Below, one piece after another: positions 1 to 4,439 of a stretch of 5,942 nt of DNA. The stretch lies in contig JASLCO010000222.1 of NCBI GenBank assembly GCA_030146505.1, positions 1-5,942 on the forward strand, written 5' to 3'. The stretch comes from Moraxellaceae bacterium. Lineage in GTDB: Bacteria > Pseudomonadota > Gammaproteobacteria > Pseudomonadales > Moraxellaceae. A program made the translations under genes and the position numbers. The notes under the pieces are model-generated. The model saw only the letters and a list, made by a program, of their open reading frames with translations. It was not told the origin of the DNA and did no database searches. Each line of letters begins with the position of its first letter. Position 1 is the first letter of the stretch.

Positions 1-576
1 TGTTCGCTGGCAGCTCATATCGTTACCCATGAGGCCGGCTTGCCTTTTCTGGGAGTGGAAGTGGATCTGAAAACCCATACGCTGGAGGATGGCGGTGATT
101 TTTACACGGTCAATCCCAAGGGGCGGGTACCGGTGCTGGAACTGGAGGACGGCAGCATTCTCACCGAGAACGTGGCTGTGCTGCAGTATCTGGCCGATCT
201 CAATCCGCAATCGCATCTGGCCCCTGCCAACGGAACGCGCGAACGTTATCGCCTGCAGGAGTGGCTGGGCTTCCTCACTTCCGAAGTACACAAGGCTTTC
301 GGCCCTTTTTTCAAAGGAGGAAGTACGGAAGAAAATAATGCTGCGCGTGAAAATCTGGGATCACATTTCGACTATGTGGAAAGCCTGCTGCAGGGTCGGG
401 ATTTCCTGATGGGAGCGGAGTTCACGGTGGCAGATGCCTATCTCTACGTCATGCTGGGGTGGGCAGAGGTGCAGGAAATTTCACTTTCGCGCTGGCCCCG
501 ACTGGATGACCTGCATGCCCGCATCAGTGAAAGGCCCGCGGTGCAACGCGCCGAGCAGGACGAGGATGATGCCTGA
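1..576 (+). CDS. gstA: Beta-class glutathione S-transferase, 5' end missing
   Basis: Cytosolic enzyme that binds glutathione and conjugates it to, or reduces, electrophilic compounds. The reading frame is open from base 1, and 191 residues are visible. Aligned by eye to remembered E. coli GstA, the first visible codon (Cys) falls on Cys10 and the visible His97 in SEVHKAF falls on His106, the two residues that mark beta-class enzymes. Only about nine N-terminal residues are therefore outside the window. The thioredoxin-like domain shows NPKGRVPVL with its cis-proline (visible residues 38-46) and then LTENVAVLQYLAD (54-66), the usual glutathione-contact segment. The helical C-terminal domain includes FTVADAYLYVML. 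Reconstructed length is about 200 residues, normal for the family. The tail ends in an acidic DEDDA. The stop codon overlaps the start of the next gene, which suggests co-transcription. Assignment to the family is very safe. Its physiological substrate cannot be read from the sequence. Confidence 0.95.
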   Translation, partial: CSLAAHIVTHEAGLPFLGVEVDLKTHTLEDGGDFYTVNPKGRVPVLELEDGSILTENVAVLQYLADLNPQSHLAPANGTRERYRLQEWLGFLTSEVHKAFGPFFKGGSTEENNAARENLGSHFDYVESLLQGRDFLMGAEFTVADAYLYVMLGWAEVQEISLSRWPRLDDLHARISERPAVQRAEQDEDDA

Positions 577-1423
577 GCTGGCCGGTTTTGCTGACGGGAA
601 TACCGCCATGGCTGAAAGTTGCCGGTGGAACGTGGATGAGCTGGCGCTTGATGACATCAGTCATGAATGGCTGGAAGGTGATGAAGCCATTTTCCATATT
701 GTCGTCACGGCGTCTTTCGTGGAAATCAGCTCGGATTTGTACACGCGCAATCTGGTGGAGTCTTTCCGGGCGCATGTCGGTGTGGCGCACTGGCTGCAGC
801 AGTCCTGGGAGCCGGAAGAGCTGCAGCACGGCCGCGCCCTCAGGGCCTATATCCGGAAGGCCTGGCCCGGTTTTGACTGGAATGCGGCCTATGCGGACTT
901 CATTGCCGAGTATGCGCTGCTGTGCCGGCCGGAGGCACTGGAAAAAAGCCCAGCGCTGGAAATGGCCGCGCGCTGCATCATAGAAATGGGAACGTCCACT
1001 TATTATCGTGCCCTGCAGGACTATGCGGACGAACCGGTATTGCGGCAGTTGGCCGGTCTTATCCGTCAGGATGAAGTCCGGCATTACAAGAATTTTTATC
1101 GCTTTTTCCGCCAGTGCAATATGGCGGAACGGAATGGCCGGCTGCGGGTATTTGGCGCTTTGCGCCGCCGCCTCTGGGAATTGCGCAACAGTGATGCCGA
1201 ATGCGCGTTCTGGCACGCTTTCAATCACCGTCATCCCGGCTTCCATCGTGGCGGCCCGGAATTCCGCGCAGCGTTTTCTGATGTTGCCCGCCTGATCCGC
1301 CAGCATTATCCCGGCCGCATGGCCGTGAAAATGACCCTGAAGCCCCTGGATTTACCGGCCCGTTTGCAAAAGACCATTGCACAACCGCTGGCATTGGCCA
1401 CCCAACGCTGGTTGCTGCGCTAG
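569..1423 (+). CDS. Ferritin-like diiron protein related to acyl-ACP desaturases
   Basis: The 284-residue product has the full set of carboxylate-bridged diiron ligands in desaturase order: Glu52, Glu84 and His87 (in WEPEELQHGRAL), Glu139 (in IIEMGTSTYY), and Glu169 and His172 (in RQDEVRHYKNFY). The two ExxH motifs and the flanking Trp80 and Gly88 resemble the plant stearoyl-ACP desaturase pattern (WTAEENRHG and ADEKRHE), so a ferritin-like four-helix bundle that activates oxygen is likely. There is no signal peptide or membrane segment, so it should be cytosolic. The substrate could be a fatty acyl chain or something else, because many bacterial members of this fold are uncharacterised. The start at 569 has AGGA at 557-560 and overlaps the GST stop by 8 bases, fitting translational coupling. 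An in-frame ATG at 608, preceded by GGGAA at 596-600, is a real alternative and would give 271 residues. The C-terminal ~100 residues are basic and Arg-rich. Confidence 0.85.
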   Translation: MPELAGFADGNTAMAESCRWNVDELALDDISHEWLEGDEAIFHIVVTASFVEISSDLYTRNLVESFRAHVGVAHWLQQSWEPEELQHGRALRAYIRKAWPGFDWNAAYADFIAEYALLCRPEALEKSPALEMAARCIIEMGTSTYYRALQDYADEPVLRQLAGLIRQDEVRHYKNFYRFFRQCNMAERNGRLRVFGALRRRLWELRNSDAECAFWHAFNHRHPGFHRGGPEFRAAFSDVARLIRQHYPGRMAVKMTLKPLDLPARLQKTIAQPLALATQRWLLR

Positions 1424-1450
1424 CCGAAAATCCCCTGCCTGTTCCCTCAT

Positions 1451-1466
1451 TCCGGCGGAGGCCGGA
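1451..1466. repeat. REP-like palindromic hairpin
   Basis: TCCGGC, a GGAG loop and GCCGGA make a perfect 6-bp stem. The wider context, CTCATTCCGGCGGAGGCCGG, resembles the dispersed palindromic units (TCATTCC-GGC...GCC-GGAAT type) common in the intergenic regions of many beta- and gammaproteobacteria. It lies 27 bases after the diiron protein stop and has no T tract, so it is not a classical terminator, though such units can stabilise mRNA ends. Only one copy is visible, so its repeat status is inferred. Confidence 0.4.
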
Positions 1467-1617
1467 GCCTGCGGGGTATGGAGAGCCATCCCTTTCAAGC
1501 TTGCATGAAGGCCGGTTTTTCTGGCGCGCGGTTGCTCGTCTCATGCATGCCTTGCTTCCAATCACTTCCTTGCCTTCAATAACGGCGCGCCTTGTTCCTG
1601 CTGGCCCAAGCTTTTGT

Positions 1618-1636
1618 CTGTGAATCCATTTCACAG
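1618..1636. promoter_or_regulatory. Perfect 7-bp palindrome resembling a CRP/FNR-type operator
   Basis: CTGTGAA and TTCACAG form perfect 7-base arms around TCCAT. The core reads TGTGA-N7-TCACA, one base longer than the standard CRP site (TGTGA-N6-TCACA). It lies about 140 bases upstream of dkgB in non-coding DNA, where a regulator site would be plausible. It could equally act as an RNA hairpin. The extra spacer base counts against ordinary CRP binding. Confidence 0.3.
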
Positions 1637-1665
1637 CTCTTGTGAGGCAGCAGTGGCTTGTCCAG

Positions 1666-1707
1666 GCCGCAGGCAGCGTTCATGGTGGCGCACTGGCGGC
1701 ATTTTTT
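1666..1707 (+). terminator. Terminator-like hairpin upstream of dkgB
   Basis: GCCGC (1666-1670) pairs with GCGGC (1696-1700). The stem continues with AG (1671-1672) against CT (1693-1694) past one bulged G, giving about 7 bp. The 20-base loop can pair further (GCG with CGC). One A and then six T follow (1702-1707). This is a fair intrinsic terminator on the + strand. It sits about 240 bases after the diiron protein stop but only 65 bases before the dkgB start. It may therefore end the upstream transcript late, end a small RNA, or attenuate dkgB. Confidence 0.45.
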
Positions 1708-1729
1708 CTGTTCCTGCCGGTGCTTGTTG

Positions 1730-1744
1730 CCGGAATGTGTCCGG
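1730..1744. repeat. Short inverted repeat in the dkgB leader
   Basis: CCGGA, an ATGTG spacer and TCCGG form a perfect 5-bp inverted repeat. It ends 16 bases before the dkgB ribosome binding site. The position suits a small operator or a 5' leader hairpin, but an arm this short can arise by chance in GC-rich DNA. Confidence 0.25.
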
Positions 1745-1760
1745 TATTTCTTGTCAATAC

Positions 1761-1766
1761 GGAGGA
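1761..1766 (+). promoter_or_regulatory. Ribosome binding site of dkgB
   Basis: GGAGGA lies six bases before the ATG at 1773. This near-perfect Shine-Dalgarno sequence fixes the start and rules out the longer open frame that reaches back to about 1614. Confidence 0.85.
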
Positions 1767-1772
1767 ATCATC

Positions 1773-2594
1773 ATGCAGCTTGTCAATGCACATGGTGCTG
1801 CCATTCCCGCGCTGGGTTTTGGTGTGTTCCGCATGTCGGAGGCCGATGTCGAGCGCATCGTGCCGCTGGCGCTGGAGGTGGGCTTCCGCCATTTCGATAC
1901 GGCCCAGATTTACGGCAACGAAGCGGCGCTGGGGCGGGCACTGGCTGCCGCCGGAATCCGCCGAGAGGAATTGTTTCTGACTACCAAGGTGTGGGTGGAC
2001 CAATATCATCCGGTCCGTTTTGCCGCTTCGGTTGATGCCAGCCTGGAAAAGCTCAAGGTGCATCAGGTGGATCTGCTACTGCTGCACTGGCCTGCGCATG
2101 AGGTGCCCGTGGCCGCACAGGTCGACATGCTGAACGCGGTTCGCGAAGCCGGCAAAACGCGTTTCATCGGCGTCAGCAACCAGAATATGGCGCAGATGAA
2201 GGAGGCTGTGGCGCGCAGCCCGGCACCCATCGTCACCAACCAGATCGAGGTGCATCCTTATCTGGACCAGCGCGCCGTGGCGGCAGAGGCCCAATCCCTG
2301 GGCATGTCGATTACCGCTTATTTCGGCATGGCCGATGGTGCCGTGCCGCGCGATCCGCTGCTGCAGCGCATTGGGGCGCAGCATGGCAAGAGTGCGGCGC
2401 AGGTAGCGCTGCGCTGGTTGTTGCAACAGGGCTTTGTGGTCCTGTCGAAAACCGTGCATCCCGAACGCCTGGCGGAAAACATCAACATTTTCGATTTTTC
2501 CCTGAGCCAAAGTGACATGGCCGCCATTGCCGGGCTTGCCCGTCCGGACGGGCGCCTGGTGAATCCGGCAGCGCTGGCGCCGGCCTGGGACTGA
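1773..2594 (+). CDS. dkgB: Aldo/keto reductase, 2,5-diketo-D-gluconate reductase B type
   Basis: Cytosolic NADPH-dependent reductase of 273 residues with a (beta/alpha)8 barrel. The catalytic tetrad is complete: Asp42 and Tyr47 (in FDTAQIYGNEAA), Lys72 (in TTKVW) and His105 (in LLLLHWP). Other family landmarks are GVSNQNM (133-139), TNQIEVHPYL (155-164) and the cofactor segment LSKTVHPERLAEN (224-236), whose Lys226 and Arg232 lie where the 2'-phosphate of NADPH is bound. By memory the whole chain, including the C-terminal LAPAWD, follows E. coli DkgB (ending LAPEWD), which reduces 2,5-diketo-D-gluconate and also methylglyoxal and other aldehydes. The natural substrate in this organism is uncertain. 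The start is set by GGAGGA at 1761. The YdhP-like transporter gene begins 18 bases after the stop, so the two are very probably one operon. A terminator-like hairpin in the leader hints at control before the start. Confidence 0.93.
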   Translation: MQLVNAHGAAIPALGFGVFRMSEADVERIVPLALEVGFRHFDTAQIYGNEAALGRALAAAGIRREELFLTTKVWVDQYHPVRFAASVDASLEKLKVHQVDLLLLHWPAHEVPVAAQVDMLNAVREAGKTRFIGVSNQNMAQMKEAVARSPAPIVTNQIEVHPYLDQRAVAAEAQSLGMSITAYFGMADGAVPRDPLLQRIGAQHGKSAAQVALRWLLQQGFVVLSKTVHPERLAENINIFDFSLSQSDMAAIAGLARPDGRLVNPAALAPAWD

Positions 2595-2597
2595 GCC

Positions 2598-2602
2598 GGA
2601 GG
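2598..2602 (+). promoter_or_regulatory. Ribosome binding site deciding the transporter start
   Basis: GGAGG sits only one base before the ATG at 2604 but ten bases before the in-frame ATG at 2613. The second start is therefore the usable one, and the longer form with MRK at its N terminus is unlikely. Confidence 0.65.
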
Positions 2603-2612
2603 CATGCGCAAG

Positions 2613-3818
2613 ATGACAACAACGCCTTCTCCCGCCACGGCAGCACCACATGCGTTCTGGGCCCTGCTGGCGCTGGCGGTGGGCGCCTTCGGCATAGGCA
2701 CCACCGAATTTTCGCCCATGGGGCTGCTGCCGGTGATTGCCGAAGGTGTGCACGTCAGCATCCCCACCGCCGGCCTGCTCATCAGCGCCTATGCCATTGG
2801 TGTCATGGTGGGCGCGCCGGTGATGACCCTGCTGCTGAGCCGCTACAGCAAACGCAAGGCGCTTATTTTCCTGATGGCCATTTTCACGCTGGGTAATCTT
2901 CTGTCGGCGATGGCGCCCGATTATTCCACGCTGCTGGCTGCGCGCCTGGTCACCAGCCTCAACCACGGTGCATTTTTCGGCCTGGGAGCCGTGGTTGCGG
3001 CCAGTGTCGTGCCGCGTGAAAAGCAGGCCAGTGCGGTGGCAGCCATGTTCATGGGCCTGACCGTGGCCAATATCGGCGGCGTGCCGGCCGCTGCCTGGGT
3101 CGGTCATGCCATCGGCTGGCGCATGGCCTTTGCCGGCACGGCCCTGCTCGGACTGCTGGCCATGGCGGCGTTGTGGCTTGCCTTGCCGCGTGACCCGGCC
3201 GGTGACCGCCTGGATGTGCGTCGCGAACTGCGCGTGCTGACGCGGCGCTCCGTGTTGCTGGCCATGGCCACCACCGTCATGGGCGCGGGTGCCATGTTCA
3301 CGCTTTACACCTATGTGGCGCCGATACTCATGCACATTACCGGTGCCTCGGACCGTTTTGTGACACTGGGCCTCGTGCTCATCGGTACGGGCTTTACCGT
3401 CGGCAACTGGTTAGGCGGGCGCCTGGCGGACTGGTCGCTCAATGGCAGTGCCGCAATTTTCCTGGCGGCACTGGGGCTGCTGATGCTGGTGCAGCCGCTG
3501 CTGCTGGCCAGTCACACTGGTGCCGCGATCAGCCTGCTGGTCTGGGGTGTGACGTGCTTCGGCCTGGTGCCGCCCGTGCAGATGCGGGTGATGCAGGCTG
3601 CCGCCGACGCACCGGGGCTGGCTTCATCACTCAATATCGGCGCCTTCAATCTGGGCAATGCCCTGGGGGCAGGACTGGGTGCCGCCGTGCTTGGCATGGG
3701 CTGGGGCTATGCCGCCATTCCTGTGACCGGCAGCTTTCTCGCACTGGCGGGCCTCATGCTGGTGTGGAGTGACAAACAGCGTGTTGCAGACAGTGTTGCG
3801 GTGCGTTGCGAAACTTGA
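2613..3818 (+). CDS. ydhP: MFS transporter, DHA1 family, YdhP-like
   Basis: Inner-membrane major facilitator permease of 401 residues with about twelve hydrophobic segments and two six-helix halves joined by a charged loop rich in Arg and Asp. The loop between helices 2 and 3 carries the MFS motif A region (GAPVMTLLLSRYSKRK, 67-82). Helix 4 has the conserved Arg111, followed by SLNHGAFFGLG. A related motif in the second half is NWLGGRLADW (265-274). The N-terminal GAFGIGTTEFSPMGLLPVI, LIFLMAIFTLGN and the late SLNIGAFNLGNALGA match remembered E. coli YdhP closely. YdhP itself is an uncharacterised predicted proton-linked efflux permease, so the substrate is unknown. The gene follows dkgB by 18 bases, suggesting that substrate or product of the reductase may be moved by this protein, which is inference. 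The tail after the last helix (KQRVADSVAVRCET) is short and polar. An alternative start at 2604 adds three residues. Confidence 0.93.
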   Translation: MTTTPSPATAAPHAFWALLALAVGAFGIGTTEFSPMGLLPVIAEGVHVSIPTAGLLISAYAIGVMVGAPVMTLLLSRYSKRKALIFLMAIFTLGNLLSAMAPDYSTLLAARLVTSLNHGAFFGLGAVVAASVVPREKQASAVAAMFMGLTVANIGGVPAAAWVGHAIGWRMAFAGTALLGLLAMAALWLALPRDPAGDRLDVRRELRVLTRRSVLLAMATTVMGAGAMFTLYTYVAPILMHITGASDRFVTLGLVLIGTGFTVGNWLGGRLADWSLNGSAAIFLAALGLLMLVQPLLLASHTGAAISLLVWGVTCFGLVPPVQMRVMQAAADAPGLASSLNIGAFNLGNALGAGLGAAVLGMGWGYAAIPVTGSFLALAGLMLVWSDKQRVADSVAVRCET

Positions 3819-3876
3819 TGGTGGCGTGGGTGGGCCTTCTTTGCTCGGGAAGCGTTCCGTGTTGCCTTGTTGCGTT

Positions 3877-3898
3877 ACTGCAATGTACAGCAGTTTTT
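3877..3898 (+). terminator. Weak intrinsic terminator candidate after ydhP
   Basis: ACTGC and GCAGT make a 5-bp stem around an 8-base loop, and the stem's final T begins a run of five T (3894-3898). It begins 58 bases after the transporter stop, where the dkgB-ydhP message should end. The short stem makes it weak, and it competes with the overlapping hairpin at 3889-3916. Confidence 0.3.
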
Positions 3899-3916
3899 CT
3901 GGAAAAAGCTCCTGCT
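3889..3916. repeat. Bulged inverted repeat downstream of ydhP
   Basis: AGCAG-TTTTT, a CTGG loop, then AAAAA and, after a four-base bulge GCTC, CTGCT give ten pairs in all. The T5/A5 inner stem would read as an A-T-rich hairpin on either strand. It may protect or end the ydhP message, but no T tract follows. Confidence 0.3.
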
Positions 3917-4316
3917 CCCACGGTACGGAAATATGTCTTGTCCGCAGTATGGCTTTGTGCCGTGAGAGAATTTTTCTCTTCAGATGATTTCTCCAGGAGC
4001 GATGGCAAGCCAGAATGAGTTGGTGGATAAGACAAGGCAGTGCTGGAGCTTTTCTATCCATAAAAAATACAGGAAGGTGGAGGGCTACAATTGATTTGAT
4101 GTGTGAAAGCTGATGAAAGAATTATGGTGCAATGCCATCTAATTTGGGGCCGATAGCAGAGGAATTAATGGAGAAGGACTTAAGTGGTACTTAGAAAGCA
4201 GTGAGTTAACTCCTATACAAGTACACGGCCAAGCGCATCTCCTCGTAATCTGGTTAAAAATCATCCATTAAGCAGAGGTATACAGCTCAGATGTGGGTTG
4301 TTGCGGTTACTACGTA

Positions 4317-4346
4317 TTGACCGGCCACTTACAGAGATACTACAAA
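4317..4346 (+). promoter_or_regulatory. Candidate sigma-70 promoter of the exported-protein gene
   Basis: TTGACC (five of six matches to the -35 consensus) is followed after 18 bases by TACAAA (four of six to the -10). Transcription would begin near 4353, just before the inverted repeat at 4360, giving a leader of about 85 bases. The spacer is one base longer than ideal and the -10 is weak. No better pair was found in the preceding 300 bases. Confidence 0.35.
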
Positions 4347-4359
4347 ACGCCCCAAATTC

Positions 4360-4385
4360 GTTATGAGGCCTCCCGACCTCATAAC
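4360..4385. repeat. Perfect 9-bp inverted repeat in the leader of the exported-protein gene
   Basis: GTTATGAGG (4360-4368) and CCTCATAAC (4377-4385) pair perfectly around the eight-base loop CCTCCCGA. There is no T tract, so it is not an intrinsic terminator. It would lie at the 5' end of the predicted transcript. It could be a regulator's operator or a leader hairpin. CCTCCC occurs both in the loop and again at 4385-4390. Confidence 0.6.
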
Positions 4386-4395
4386 CTCCCTTCTT

Positions 4396-4418
4396 TGGCC
4401 TGACAGTATTACAGGCCA
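4396..4418. repeat. Second inverted repeat, 7-bp arms, before the start codon
   Basis: TGGCCTG (4396-4402) and CAGGCCA (4412-4418) pair perfectly around ACAGTATTA. It starts ten bases after the previous inverted repeat and ends 21 bases before the ATG at 4440, beside the putative ribosome binding site. A stem here could act as an operator or influence translation. It has a CTG-N9-CAG core, one base short of a LexA-type box. Confidence 0.5.
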
Positions 4419-4425
4419 TCCCGAC

Positions 4426-4429
4426 AGGA
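4426..4429 (+). promoter_or_regulatory. Weak ribosome binding site of the exported-protein gene
   Basis: AGGA lies ten bases before the ATG at 4440. GGTGA at 4434-4438 also fits the anti-Shine-Dalgarno sequence but sits only one base from the ATG. An in-frame GTG at 4431 is too close to AGGA. The ATG at 4440 is preferred because a proper signal peptide follows directly. Confidence 0.45.
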
Positions 4430-4439
4430 TGTGGGTGAT

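Larger units (their letters stand above)
1424..1772 (+). other. Intergenic region between diiron protein gene and dkgB
   Basis: This 349-base stretch has no convincing gene. Frames that cross it are extensions or antisense shadows without a ribosome binding site. It does hold ordered secondary structure: a REP-like hairpin (1451-1466), a CRP-like palindrome (1618-1636), a GC-rich hairpin with a T tract (1666-1707) and a short inverted repeat (1730-1744), followed by the dkgB ribosome binding site. No good -35/-10 pair was found for dkgB. Confidence 0.7.
3819..4439 (+). other. Low-G+C intergenic gap without a convincing gene
   Basis: The 621 bases separate the transporter from the exported-protein gene. 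Hand counts on lines 4081-4140 and 4141-4200 give 23 and 25 G+C in 60, far below the transporter gene. No open frame here has both a ribosome binding site and protein-like content. The best is 4132-4194, which encodes MPSNLGPIAEELMEKDLSGT and has no upstream Shine-Dalgarno. It could be chance or a gene remnant. Recognisable elements are hairpins near 3877-3916, a candidate promoter at 4317-4346 and two inverted repeats at 4360-4418. No tRNA or insertion sequence was seen. Confidence 0.6.

Noticed and set aside
524..1306. Antisense open frame of 260 codons opposite the GST and diiron protein genes
   Set aside because: The + strand genes here carry clear family motifs in their proper order, and the antisense product matches nothing I recognise.
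1614..1772. N-terminal extension of dkgB in the same frame
   Set aside because: The added residues are Cys/Arg-rich and unlike the family, the extension would contain the terminator-like hairpin, and GGAGGA points to the ATG at 1773.
2076..3335. Long antisense open frame (419 codons, minus strand) across dkgB and ydhP
   Set aside because: It lies opposite two well-supported genes, its product is a low-complexity His/Arg/Gln/Gly-rich chain, and it has no recognisable motif. It is a by-product of high-GC codon use.
3965..3979. AGAGAA-TTT-TTCTCT hairpin as a terminator of ydhP
   Set aside because: The loop is only three bases, the stem is AT-rich and no T tract follows. It lies about 150 bases after the stop.
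3627..4061. Minus-strand open frame of 144 codons covering the ydhP end and part of the gap
   Set aside because: Much of it is antisense to ydhP codons, there is no visible ribosome binding site, and the composition is not protein-like.
4400..4414. LexA-like box (CTG-N9-CAG) inside the second inverted repeat
   Set aside because: The usual proteobacterial SOS box has a ten-base spacer with an AT-rich core. Here the spacer is nine and the longer palindromic arms explain the symmetry better.
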